Source: Jaltomata sinuosa (lineage: Eukaryota; Streptophyta; Magnoliopsida; Solanales; Solanaceae). Taken from it: 64,000 nt of DNA. This document shows positions 22,675 through 34,300 of this stretch, in pieces. How positions within the stretch are numbered: the first letter of the stretch is position 1; the number at the start of each line of letters is the position of its first letter. Below the pieces are notes generated by a model that saw nothing but the letters and a program-made list of their open reading frames with translations, did no database searches and was not told where the DNA came from. Location: contig QJPP01001688.1 in NCBI GenBank assembly GCA_003996215.1, positions 186,001-250,000 of the forward strand, in the 5' to 3' direction. Position numbers and translations under genes: made by a program.

Positions 22675-22809
22675 CAAATGGCCAAAGCCTTCAGGCGGAA
22701 ATTCCATGTTCATCAGAAACACAAAATACTTCAGGAGAAAAGGCCCAGGCAGTTCCCAGAAAAATGACATATACTGCAAATGGCCAAAGCCTTCAGGCGG
22801 AAATTCCAT
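22675..22809 (+). repeat. 33-bp direct duplication inside the coat C-terminal basic region
   Basis: CAAATGGCCAAAGCCTTCAG and the following 13 bases occur at 22,675-22,707 and, without mismatch, at 22,777-22,809. In one frame they encode a basic stretch (QMAKAFRRKFH) twice. This suggests a local duplication in the basic arm before the zinc knuckle. Confidence 0.8.
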
Positions 22810-22824
22810 ATTCTTTCTCCCCTT

Positions 22825-23615
22825 CTTCTACATGAGTTTTACTCCCCATAGACAACCTACTAAGAGCATCAGCAACTACATTAGCCTTATTCGGATGATA
22901 CAAAATGCTTATATAATTGTCCTTAAGAAATTTGAGCTATCTTCTTTGCTTGAGATTCAGCTCTTTCTGGCTGAAAATATACTGAAGACTCTTATGATAT
23001 GTGAACACATCAACATGCACACTATAGAGATAATGATGCCATATTTTCAATGCAAATACCACTACTGCCAGCTCAAGATCGTGAGTCAGATAATTCTTCT
23101 TATGATTCTTAAGTTGTCTGTACCGTCTTTCCTACCAAAAAGCTAACCCAACAAAATTTAGGTTTTTTCTAGACTAGACCTTCGGGATTTTTTTAGGGTT
23201 CATACATGCATTGATCCAATCGAAGAACCTGCTCCAGAGCGACTACTCCGCCTGCATCAAAACATAACAAATAGCCACTCTGGACGCATCACAATATATA
23301 ATGAAACCATTAGTTCCCTCTGGCAGGGTCAGCACTAAAGCAGTAGTCAAACGAGTCTTCAATTCCTGAAGGCTTTTCCCACAAGCTTCAGATCATTGAA
23401 ACTTAACCTTCTTCTAAGTCAACTTAGTCAAAGGAGCAGAAATATATGAAAACCCTTCTATCAACCTTCTGTAATAGCCAGCCAAACCTAAGAAACTCCT
23501 AATATCTGTCAAGGTTGTGGGTCTAGGACAATTTCTTACTGCCTCAATTTTTTGAGAGTCAATCTGAATACCTTTGCTAGAAACGATATGGCTTAGAAAT
23601 GCCACAGACTTCAAT
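22825..23615 (-). pseudogene. Gypsy RNase H remnant, truncated at the pararetrovirus border
   Basis: On the minus strand, 23614 to 23414 gives the RT/RNase H connection (VAFLSHIVSSKGIQID, then IRSFLGLAGYYRRLIEGFS). RNase H follows with several stops and ends in the ALSRLS motif near 22,860. Integrase and 3' LTR are missing because the element stops at about 22,825, where the pararetrovirus copy begins. RNase H would degrade the RNA template during reverse transcription. Confidence 0.8.
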
Positions 23616-24175
23616 CAAAACTCACACTTAAAAAACTTGACATACAACTCATGATCCTTGAGTGTCTAAAGAATAATTCTGAGGTGATTAGCATGATCCT
23701 ACTCACTATGAGAGTAAATTGGGATATCATTAATGAAAACTATCACGAATATATTGAGATATTTCTTAAACACTCTATTCATGAGGTCCATAAATCATGC
23801 AGGAGCATCAAATCGAAGGACATAACAAGAAACTCAAAGTAACCATAATGAGTCCTGAAACCTGTCTTGGCAAAATCACTTTCTCTAACTTTCAACTAAT
23901 AATAGCCAGATCTGAGATCTATCTTAGAGAAACAAGTAGTACCTTGAAGATGGTTGAATAGGTAATCAATTCTAGGAAGGGGATACTTATTCTTTATGGT
24001 GACCTTGTTCAACTGACGGTAGTCAATATACATTCTAAGAGAACCATCTTTCTTACGCATGAAAATGACTGGATCACCCCAAGGAGAGACACTTGGTGGG
24101 ATGAATCCCTTATCAAGGAGATCTCTCAACTGTTCTTTAACTTTTGTAACTCAGTTGGAGCCATTCTATATGGCA
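23616..24175 (-). pseudogene. Gypsy reverse transcriptase remnant
   Basis: 24129 to 23896 contains the RT N-terminal signature: LLDKGFIPPSVSPWGDPV, then LRMYIDYRQLNKVTIKNKYP and FSKIDLRSGYY. Farther on, the catalytic box that should be F-I-D-D reads FIND within VFINDIPIYS (about 23,720-23,750), so a catalytic Asp has changed to Asn. With other stops in the fingers/palm region, the enzyme is dead. Confidence 0.85.
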
Positions 24176-24800
24176 GAATAGAGATAGGTTAAGTACCCGA
24201 AATGACATCTATTCTGAAGTCTATTTCCCTATGAGGAGGGACTCTGGGAAGATTATCAAGAAAAACTTCAAGGAATTCATTCACAACTAGAACTGACTAT
24301 AGGGGTGGAGTTTCAGCAGTAGAGTCTCTAACTCTAACTAAGTGGTAAATACACCCATTGGAAACCATCCTTCTGGCCTTAATATAAGAAATGAAACGAC
24401 CCTTACTATACTACCTTTCCAAACTAAGACTGGCTCATCAAGAAACAGAAACTTCCTAATTCTAGTTCTACAATTGACTGAAGCATAATATGAGTATAAC
24501 TAATTCATGCCTAGAATGATATAAAAATCTACCATGTCTATCTCAACTAAGTTAGTCATGGTGTCTTTATGATATATTGACACCGTTCAGTTTCTATAGA
24601 CTCTCTTAGACACAATAGACTTACCAACCGGATTAGAAATAACACTAGGCTCTAAAAGCTTTTCGGGACAGATCCCAAACTTTACAACAATAAATAGGGT
24701 CACAAATGAAAAACCGGCACCTAGATCTGGTAAAGCATAAGCATCAATGGAGAAGAATTTTAACATACCAGTAATAATATCTGGAGAGTTCTCCTATTCC
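24176..24800 (-). pseudogene. Gypsy aspartic protease remnant
   Basis: The minus-strand reading shows YALPDLGAGFSFV near 24,730, where the active-site DTGA has become DLGA, and a later IILGM(N/D) block near 24,515 that matches the retropepsin flap/C-terminal motif. Several stops interrupt it. It sits between gag zinc knuckles and RT, the normal Gypsy order. Confidence 0.6.
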
Positions 24801-24899
24801 TGGCAGCTAGACATAGCATACAGATGATTTTGACCCTCGCTTATCCCTGAAATAGTACCTTTCTGGGCAACTTGGCATGCTAGAGTAGATAATGTAGTA

Positions 24900-26195
24900 G
24901 ACTAGGATCTATTGCCCCCATTGACTTGCCTTGCAAATGGACAATCCCTTAAGAAGTAGCCTTATTGGCCACACCCAAAGCATCCATACCTGCCTAACGA
25001 CACTCACCCAGATAATTCTTACCACACTTGTTGCAGTATGGGTAATGAGTAGCTCTCTGAGATACACTATCCTAAGACTAAGAACCCTGAGCTCTGAAAT
25101 TCTGAATATTCTGGAACCGCTGGTCATTCCTGATTGTAGGTGCAGGTGCACTAACTGTTGATGGGGCAGGTCTAGATGATCTTTTGTGAAAGAATGATCT
25201 ATTCACATTCCCATGTCTCTACTGATTAGCCTCATGGCCTGCTGACTTAGCCCTCTTAATCTGATGTTCTTCTCTATCTTTCTACTTCTCCTCCTCAACC
25301 TGTTGAGCATAAACCATGAGTCTGGAGATGTCCATATCATTAATCAATAGTGCACCCTAGCACTACCTCTTCACATGCTTACCAACCCCAAACACAAATA
25401 TACTCATCCTTGCCCTCATAGAGGACTCCATCTCACGAGTATTTCGGGATGTCTAAGTGAACTTGAGGCTATACTCCCTTACAGTCATAGTACTTTGTTT
25501 GAGATTCACAAATTCCTCTGCCTTGGCCTCTCTTAACTCCTAAGGAAGAAATGATCGATAAATGTATCCATGAAGTCATCCTAAATAGCAAGGGTTACAT
25601 CCTCATTTCGATAAATGTATCCATGAAGTCATCCTAAATAACAAGGGTTGCATCCTAACCACGAGTCAACTCCCACTGGTCATACCAAATATTAGAAATA
25701 TCCTTAAGCTGATAAGAAGCAAGTTCAACTCCCTCTATTTTTCATTGCATGCATCACCCTCAAGATTTTTTGGACTTCATCAATGAAATTTTATGGGTCC
25801 TCATTAGCCTTGCACCCTGTGAATACCAGTGAGTTCATTCAAAGGAATTCTATGATCCCGAAGCACCTGACAAATCGTACGAGCTAGAGCTAGTAGGTAT
25901 CGTGCCCTGATGGCTAGACTAAGCTGCTACTAATAGCTTGAGCATCTGAATAGCTCCCCTAAACTCTACATCATAAGTAGCAGTATGGGTAGGCTAAGGA
26001 AAAGGTGTCACATGAACTCTCATTGAGCTAGTTGGCATAGGTTGAGCTCCGACACTAGTGTCCTAATCCAACGAGCGACCACTATTTCTAGTCTGCATCC
26101 TTATTGGTAGAGGCAGATCGCTAGCGTTGGTTCCAATGGGAACCTCAACACTTATAGTGGTCCTCTAACTTGCGGTCCTTTATGGAGGCATGATC
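24900..26195 (-). pseudogene. Gypsy gag remnant with paired zinc knuckles
   Basis: The frame starts at an ATG near 26,193 with MPP, followed by stops in the basic N-terminus. The capsid part appears around 25,750-25,350. Two zinc knuckles lie at about 25,040-24,940: CNKCGKNYLGEC, then a second CX2C...C knuckle in another frame. A 53-bp tandem duplication at 25,556-25,656 shifts the frame. The start lies about 200 bases downstream of the primer site. Confidence 0.7.
25556..25656 (-). repeat. 53-bp tandem duplication inside Gypsy gag
   Basis: CGATAAATGTATCCATGAAG and the following 28 bases occur at 25,556 and again at 25,609 with two differences. The offset of 53 is not a multiple of three, so it breaks the gag frame. 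Confidence 0.75.
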
Positions 26196-26392
26196 TGAAA
26201 TACACGAATGCATGAGTTAGGAGGGAAATTTTTATAGAGTTAAACTCTATTGCACGAACTAGAGTATGAAAGAAGGGTGGTATTTCCTAATGCCATGTAG
26301 CTTACTTATATTAAGTGTGGCGCTCTTCATACCCATAAGAAGGACTCTACTTGACACGACTTCATAGATATCCTAGGACTCTTGAACCTAGA

Positions 26393-26404
26393 GCTCTGAT
26401 ACTA
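26393..26404 (-). other. Primer-binding site of the Gypsy element, tRNA-iMet type
   Basis: The minus strand reads TAGTATCAGAGC, one base off the initiator-Met site TGGTATCAGAGC, and lies five bases inside the LTR end. It confirms that the LTR at 26,409-28,688 is the 5' LTR. Confidence 0.8.
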
Positions 26405-26408
26405 GGTT

Positions 26409-28688
26409 TGTCATGCCCCGAGCTGATACCCTCGGCGTGGCCGGCACTCAAAACCACTATTGGCCCAAGCGGACCCTTGACCTGGGTTACTACTAAATGA
26501 GTACTTAAACAACTTTGCAGAAGCTTTAAATGTAATGAGTAAGCTGGTTTTCTGAAAATGAAATCAAATATTTTTATAAATATGATCTGTAAACATGAGT
26601 AGCTGAAATAATAAACTAATGTCTAATACTTTACTGACTTTTCTATGAAGCCTATAACATAAGAAAATAATCTACCAGGATATGGCCCTAGGCTACCTTG
26701 ATGCTCTACTAATGACTAACAACTAGTAAATCAAATGGAGCCCTCCGAAAGTAAGGAGATATCACCAAAGCTAAGGATAAAAGAGCTTAAAGATGCACCT
26801 ATTACCGAGCCTGAGTACCTGAATCTACATCATAAAATGATGCAATGCCAAATAACATCAGTACGTGGATATGTACGATATGTTATACGCTCAATAGAAA
26901 ACAAGGCTAACATAGCTGATACTACATCACAAGGATGATAGGAGTACAGTAGGAAATAATGACTAAAAAGGAGCTAACTGATGTAAGTAAAATGTAAGGA
27001 TGTAAATGAATAACAACTGATGTATAAACTGAAAGTTGTGCATCAATAGCAAATACTGAAAATACTTTAGTTTTTTTTGGGAGTTTCTCTTAACCGACAA
27101 ACATAATATGAGCGCATAATGTCCAACTTCTGACCTAGTTGGGAGAGCTGTTCAATACCTTGTTGGGGTATGAAATGATACTAACTGTGGATCCATACTG
27201 AACCCATACCAGGGTCTAACTGAGGAGTCACTCGAACTAACGGCATGATCCTATCCTACCTGGCAATATAGTTTTAGTGTTTGGGTTATCTAAATCCTTA
27301 CCTTTCACGGTGCTAAATAATCCTCCCAAAAGACATTAGTTCTCATAACATAAAACCTTTCTAAGGTAACTGAAAATCTATTGTAGAACTTTCTAGCTCA
27401 AGGTCATTACATGTGACATAAAATTGGTGCGCCTGGTGCTCAATAAACTGAGAAATGTTGTTGATGAGCCCCATGCTCTAAAATCATATGTAAATGTACT
27501 AATATGAGATTTCAAGATAGAAAAATACGTCTTTCAAAATTATCTACTTGGGACTTAAAATACTTGACTTAAATACCTTTCATAAAGTACTACTTTAGAG
27601 TTTTGAAATCACTTTCTCATGAAAATAATGCATAATTATAACTTGTAACCAATACTTTCAAAATCAACACTATTTCATGGGTCCATAGGATAGAACAAAG
27701 CATGAACCATAATCAAGGAAGCACAATGATATAACTTTCAATATTGTTAGCAATAGAACTCAAAATTCAATTCAAGAGATAGAGAAATTCGAATAGGAGA
27801 CTATGGGCAAAAATCCTAGCTTTAATCTTTCTAACTGAATTCTAGAATGTTAGGGCATGAGGAAGAACAAAATTCCTTCACTATGGTATCCTTACATACC
27901 GCAAGTGCTCAAAACTTTGATGGGGGACCTTCGATTTCTAATCTAGAGAACCTAGAGGATGAATCCTTCAAAAAATCCTAGGGTTTCGTATTAAGAAATT
28001 CGTTTGAACCCTTAGTCTAAGGCAATACATTAATAATCTTGCATAAGGAATGGTAGAATTAACTTACCTAGCCTTGAGAGTATGAACATAGTCACCTAGG
28101 GTTGAGAGAACATGATTGGACATGAAAAATAATGAAAAAATGACTAAGGTATCCTTTAATAGTAACATGAGATATTAATTTACAGATAGTTCTATGGACC
28201 ATAGTCCAGGTCTACGGACCGTATTCCAAGTCTACGGACCATAGTCCAGACCGTAGAACTATTTTTCTAAGTCTCTAAACTGATTTTCATGGGTGAGATC
28301 TATGGACCATACTCTTGGCTTACGAACCATAGATTGAACCGTCAACTTTCTCTGAGATTTGATGGTTCTTTGAACTGAGTTCTACAGTTGGCTTACAGAC
28401 TGTAGATGGGAATTATGGACCATAGATGCAACCGTCCTGTTACTCTGAGATTCTGACATCCCTTAAATCTTTTCCTACGACTTGAACTATGAACCATAGT
28501 CTGATACTATGATTTGTACTATCTCCCGCAGAAACCTAGAACAAGGGTCTCTCAGGGTCACTTCTACGGTTCACTCTACGAATAGTGGAAAGGAAGTACG
28601 GTCTGTAAAAGCGATTGTAGACCCCTAGAACTAGTATGTAACAAGTTAAATACTATCTAAACATTGATTTAGAATTCGAGGTGTTACA
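26409..28688 (-). mobile_element. 5' LTR of the minus-strand Ty3/Gypsy element
   Basis: Read on the minus strand it begins TGTAACACCTCGAATTC (28,688) and ends GGGGCATGACA (26,409), giving 2,280 bp. These ends match the other Gypsy LTRs in the window. The first 50-500 bases (28,190-28,640) hold degenerate palindromes of the CTACGGACCGTAG type. Bases 28,689-28,693 (TGAAG) would be the outer target duplication, but the 3' partner is lost because the element is truncated at about 22,825. Confidence 0.85.
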
Positions 28689-28693
28689 TGAAG

Positions 28694-30248
28694 GTAATAA
28701 GGCAGGAGCATAACAAGAACACTAACGTACTTACCTTCTCTGCAATAAAATATATAATCAACTAAGAAAACAATAACCTATCCTAGCTCCCATTAGCCTG
28801 GCAGGTACAAGCAACAGTCAAGCAACCTCCTTGAGCCCTCATAAGCCCGGTAGATTACACTTCAATCTAACTACCCCTATTGTCCCCCAAACTAGACCTT
28901 GTGGGTCACCTGTATTGATTAGCCCGCATGATATGTAAGTCTATCTAGCCTATAGGATCTATATGTCTGTCTAGCCCAGAGGCTCTATGTAATCGATCAC
29001 ACCAGGCTCGTTGTATCAGTATCTGAGTACACAAGGCTCTTATATCTGTATCGAGCATACAAAGCTCTTGTAAATGTATCTGAGCACACAAGGATCCAAT
29101 TTCGATATTTGAGAAAACAAGGATCCTATAGTTGTATCTAAAGTAGCCACTGTAGTCTCAAAAGCAACAACAGACAAGCAAGTATCCCAAAGGTAAGCAA
29201 GTAAGATATAAGCGATCTATACGGGTAATTCTAAGTAGGATCTAACATGAAGTTGCTATCATAGAATAAGAGTCCCGACGAGGGCTAAACATACCTACTC
29301 AAGTAGCTAACACAACAACTACAACTATGAGTAGCTCAACAATAATATACTAGCCCTATCATACTTAAGTTCAAAGGAAATATGCCGAGAAGAAAGGATA
29401 GCCTTAACATACCTTTTCTCTATAAATTCATATGGCAAACACACTTCTGCCGTAACTCCACACTCCTAAACTAAGGTGAAAACCCAATCAACTAAAAAGT
29501 ACAAGAAATATTATGACAATTCGATAAAAAATATGAATTTTTGCCATAAAATACTATCCGAGGTCTAAAGCAGCTATAAACTAATTAAAAAAGGTCATTA
29601 ACTCACTATACACCTCTAGAACACCACCACGAACACACTATAGATCCAATACCCTGTTGCCATAACATCTCCAAAGCTATACCACAAAATTGACAGGGCA
29701 AACTATACCAAAATGATGGGCTCACGATGTAGAGCAACTTTCGTGAAGCTTCTATGTCGAGATTACATAGATATACAGAGGATTTATGACTTACTATTTT
29801 ATGAGTTTTGATGAAAATATCAAAATAAGAATGAAGAAGATAGGTCCTTACAGACCTCCACCGACCTAGGGGCCTGCCCCACGTGTCTGCTTGTGCAATC
29901 TTGTGAAAATGCAAATATTTCTCTATTCTAAAGTCGTATAGATGAACGACTTGGTTCTTTGAAAACTAGACTCATAGACTTTTGATTAGGTAGTGGGCCC
30001 TCTAACTCTTTATTGATTGGGAGAAAAGCTCTGATACATTTGACCCAAATTGTAGAGAATTTATGAAAGTAATATGTGATAACTTTTTCTGACTTTTATT
30101 TCACAATTTTCTTGACTTTAAGACTTAACATACGACTATTGTGCGATTAGAATACCTCATTATACATCCTTCCTAACATAGTAAGCACTCTTAGTCTTAC
30201 CTCAAAAGTATGGGTTAATTTAAATATTTTGAATGGGCGGGATGTTAC
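28694..30248 (-). repeat. LTR-like block of another retroelement, no gene
   Basis: On the minus strand it starts TGTAACATCCCGCCCATT at 30,248, like a Gypsy LTR 5' end, and extends to the insertion point of the next LTR. A GC-rich word set near 29,860-29,890 (GGCAGGCCCCTAGGTCGG on the minus strand) is surrounded by AT-rich sequence. No ORF is supported. The far end is not identifiable. Confidence 0.45.
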
Positions 30249-30318
30249 ATCAAATGTCTCATTTAATATGACATGCCATCCTTGACCTTGATATAATAGA
30301 AACTCTTAGACATCATAT

Positions 30319-30543
30319 TCACAAAATTTTTCCCCAAATCAAAACACATTTCCCCAAATCAAAACACATGAGTATATGTTTGTTTCTAAAGAAATCAATT
30401 TTGTAATCACCTTTGATGCCACATTGTTTTGAGATTTGCTGCCTCAAATCCTCAAAATCAGACCACCTATAAGAAAATTTATCAATAACTGCATATTGTA
30501 AATTTTTAATAGTGTTCATTCTCAAGACTTCAGATTCAGTCAT
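30319..30543 (-). pseudogene. LINE ORF1 (DUF4283-type) fragment
   Basis: A 74-codon open stretch reads MTESEVLRMNTIKNLQYAVI at its start and resembles the N-terminal region of the nucleic-acid-binding ORF1 of plant L1-type LINEs, as in Solanaceae DUF4283 proteins. A 20-bp perfect tandem duplication (30,329-30,348 and 30,349-30,368) lies in its C-terminal codons and adds the repeated phrase. The fragment has no RT nearby and lies antisense to ARP5 about 0.8 kb upstream of its start codon. Confidence 0.5.
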
Positions 30544-31333
30544 TTCACCACGAAAATTCCATCAATGACATTGATTTGCTTAGTTGGAATTGGATTGATG
30601 GTTGTATTCTTATCATGAGGGGATGTATTGAGAGATGTGAGTTTCACTAATACTACATAGTGAATCTCTAGATTAGGCAAATTTATAGGATGAATGAGGT
30701 TAGAAGGGTTGAGGATGGGGAGAAATGTTACGAATAATCAATGTGTCTCTTGGTTATTTTCTTGTGTTTGATACGTAAATAAAAATTATTATTTTAAAAG
30801 CATTTGCATATAATGTAGTCAAAGTCTATGAGAGGTGGGGGTGGAGGTAAAAGTGTGGAGTGGTGAGAGCAGGGCTACAAGAGTGAAAGTGAAGATAAAG
30901 AGTATTGTTAAAGGGTAAATTATTAATATGAAATGTCATAAAACTTATTTTTCTTACTTTTATAAGAATAATTATTTTTAGAAAAAAATGTATAATTATT
31001 TTTTTTAAATATTTTATCGGTACAGAACACATAAGCTCTGGCCTTACTTGAGGTAAATCTTTAGTCATGAAAAATAAAGAGAAAATAAATTGGGTTGTAT
31101 TTAGATTGGTAGGATGAGGTGTATGAAGTTTCATAATTTGATTTTTTTAAGAGAACATGCGCACAAGCTAAAGTTTTTTGAAAAAGGGCTTACCTTTGGT
31201 CACTTTCATTGTCAAATAGGTTTTTTCTTCATATAGCTTACTTAGGTCGACCTAAATTTCTGGGTGACACTGCATTAAGAAGACTGAAGCTAGGGCAGCA
31301 GCGTTCAGAGAAAGAAGAGCAAAGAAGGGAAGA
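30544..31333 (+). promoter_or_regulatory. Upstream region of ARP5 (putative promoter and 5' UTR)
   Basis: No gene is seen in this AT-rich stretch. The purine-rich AGAGAAAGAAGAGCAAAGAA immediately before the ATG is compatible with a plant 5' UTR. No clear TATA box in a defensible position could be fixed. The promoter would have to fit between the LINE fragment (ending 30,543) and the ATG at 31,334, or overlap repeats. Confidence 0.35.
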
Positions 31334-34300
31334 ATGCCCTTCATTTCGAAAATAGAGAGGCAATCAGATTACAGTTCCTTCAACTCTAGTTGCCCTATTG
31401 TCATTGACAATGGCGCTTCCTATTTCCGTATTGGGTATTCATTCCTAAATCCCCCGTTTCTCTCTGAGTCTCTGTATTTGGTGTGCTTTAGCTTCGGATT
31501 TGTTAATTGACAGGTGGGCAGGTGAGAATGACCCTCGCGTTATCTTCCGAAATATTGTTCAGAGGCCTCGTCACAAAACCACTGGTATGTTTATTTATTA
31601 ATTTTCCGTCAAGGAGAATTAACAATAAGGAACCACATTTTCATGATTTTGAAGATTTTAGATTAAGGATGTGTTCGTTATGAAGCAAAATAAAAAAATA
31701 TTATCCTAAAAGCATTTATATCTAAACAAATACTGTGGGAGGTGGGGGTTGGCGGCTACTGATGGGTGTGTGTTGGACTGTGGGAGGACACAATCAATGT
31801 GGAATACCACTTGCGAAACTTGTTTTTTCTACTTCCACTAGGGACATCATTATCCTATTTTAAGGATCTTGTTTTTGTAGGGCACATGACCTTAGATAGG
31901 AGAGTTTGGAGGTGGCGAATTAGTGTAGAAGGTTAGTTGGTAGTTGAGTGTTTTCTCGCTTCCCTGTGGGATAGGCTTGGTGGTCATACTTTGACCTTCC
32001 TTTTTATCAGTAGATTTAACACTATTCTTGTAGTTTCTTGTTCTTCGATTTCGGCTTTCACTTGTTTTTCTTTGTGCTCTTATTATTGCATTATCTTGCT
32101 TTCGTTATTGTTCTTCTCCTGTTTGTAGTGTTACACTCCATTTTGCATTAATTTATTGTTATTGCTCCCACATCTGCATCCGCTTTTTTCAAACTGTTTG
32201 GCACGCCTCATTTTAGCCGGGGGCCTATCAGAAACAGTCTCTCTATCTCTACGAGGTAGAGGTAAGGTCTGCGTACATTCTATAGAAACTGGGTATATTT
32301 TTCAAAAAATTTGACCAACGGATAATTGGTAACTGTACCAAACACACCCTAAGTTAGCGAATTGAGAAGAAGTGATTTGCATTAACTTTTTTACTTCACA
32401 GTGGGTCGGTTGTCGTCATAAAACGAGAAATGTTAGTATTTTCAACTGTTTGGCTTGCCTCTAAATTTCTATCTTGTTAAATGTTGATCCTGGGGCTTTT
32501 ACTTTCTTTTGATAAGTGAAAGGAACATTCAGGAGGTTAACTAAACACCTCTTATGGAATCTTCACGAATTTTTTCCCATGTAAAAAGAAATCATTTTTC
32601 TGTTTCCGAGTATACTTGACAATATGTTTCATGTACCGAGTTGATTGGTCAGATGGTCACTCAACTTTGGGTTATTGACGATCAAAGTCTTGTATCTTTT
32701 GTCTTCTAAAAGTCTCTTTACTTTACCTAATTAGCTTCAATGATCATCTTCACTGAATTTGTATATTCCGGTGAGATTTAATAGGTGAAAATTTTAATTT
32801 TAAGAAAAAATAGTTAAAACACTAATTATGAACCTGGATCAATTTAGAACCCAACCCAACCCTAAACCGATCCAATACTTGACCTAGCCATCCTTTTTTC
32901 CCCCTTAAAATGCTCAAGCACTCTTATTTTCGTTCACTATTCCATGTCTAATAATAAACTTCTGAGGATACCTCAAAATTAAGGTTTTAGTTTTATTTGT
33001 TAGCTATCAAACGATATGAATTGTGTTAAATTTGAAAAAACAAACATACTAAGATTACAACTATGACCATTAGAAGATACATAGAACACAGTTCTGTTAA
33101 GCATGTAGTTTATAGATTCGGATACAACAATTCAAACAATCTTCTTGATCAAGACAAATATGGGTCAACCTTCAAAGCTTCCACAGAAGGCCATGGAAAT
33201 CAAGTAATTATAAATGTACATGGAACCAATAACAATTACAACATAATGGGAAGCTAGTTACCATTCACTTTTCAAATTTTACATAAAAAGACAACATTGC
33301 ATTCACTTAGTATTGATCAAAACAACATTCAACATATGAAATGTTGTAAACCAGTGAACGAAAATATGAGCACTTGGGCCTTCTATAGAATAAAAAGGGA
33401 TTGGACGGGTCAGGTATTGGTAGGTTGGATTCTAAACTGGTTTAGATTCTTAATTAGTGTTTTAACTATTTTTTGCTTAAAACTAAAGTTGCCAAGTGCT
33501 CCAGCTCACATATGCATCATTGATACTCTCTGGCATGACCCAACTGAGTCCAAAAGGGAGATCAACATGTTCCAAGTATCTGCTGTTATTGTACAATGTC
33601 CTTATAAAAAACAGGTGCAGAAAGTAATCAGTAGAAATTAAAAAAAAGTGTTCAGCAAACGTGCTCCCAGGCACGATGATCGAGGATGGTCAATAGCCAT
33701 CCGTAACCAGCGGTTAATAGTATTATTCAGTGGAAGTCCGGAGTCATGGCCGGATTCCAGTCAAAACAAGAGAACAATATTTATTACAATGCCGGATTTA
33801 AGTCATACGAAATAGTCAGATGTAAGTACGATACTGTTAGTTGGTTTAAGTGGATAGAACGCAGTCGTAATGTCATGAGAAGAGTTAAGATTAGCATTAA
33901 AGTCTTGAGATGGGTGGTTGCTACATTTATTGAAGCATCTAAAATCCAGGGGAATGTTGTGAAAAGATGGAAAGTGAAGGACCATTTCTCAGAGTATTTC
34001 TGCACTCTAAAATACAACGACAATGGCAGGTATATTAGCTTCATCGCCATACAAGGACAAAGCAAATCAGTCATTATTACACCAGAATATTCACACAGGG
34101 AAGGATGGGGGAACATTGCTCATAAAATAGCCAGGTTCATCCACGAACCAGCCAAGAAACTAGGCATCCCGAAATTTAATCTTAAGAGGCCTAACGTCTC
34201 ATACAGAGAGGCTTTCAATAGAAGCAGATGGACGATGGAGGAAAAGGTGATGACACAACCACAATCCCAAGATAACACCAGGATGGTGAAGGAGGTCTCA

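Noticed and set aside
11026..22825. Intact, potentially active integrated virus
   Set aside because: Every coding region has stops, shifts or catalytic changes (protease DTG lost in both copies; coat and zinc-knuckle parts missing), so no complete genome exists here.
26393..26404. tRNA-Met gene fragment
   Set aside because: Only the 12-base primer complement is present; the LTR context explains it. The same applies at 19,086 and 55,738.
30826..31134. 102-codon ORF antisense to the ARP5 upstream region
   Set aside because: AT-rich, no family resemblance, lies where promoter/UTR is expected.
31937..32128. ORF of 63 codons in ARP5 intron 2
   Set aside because: Lies in the pyrimidine-rich body of a short retroelement; Leu/Cys/Phe-rich composition only.
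33297..33641. 114-codon ORF in ARP5 intron 2
   Set aside because: Crosses the right inverted-repeat arm of the DNA element; chance ORF.
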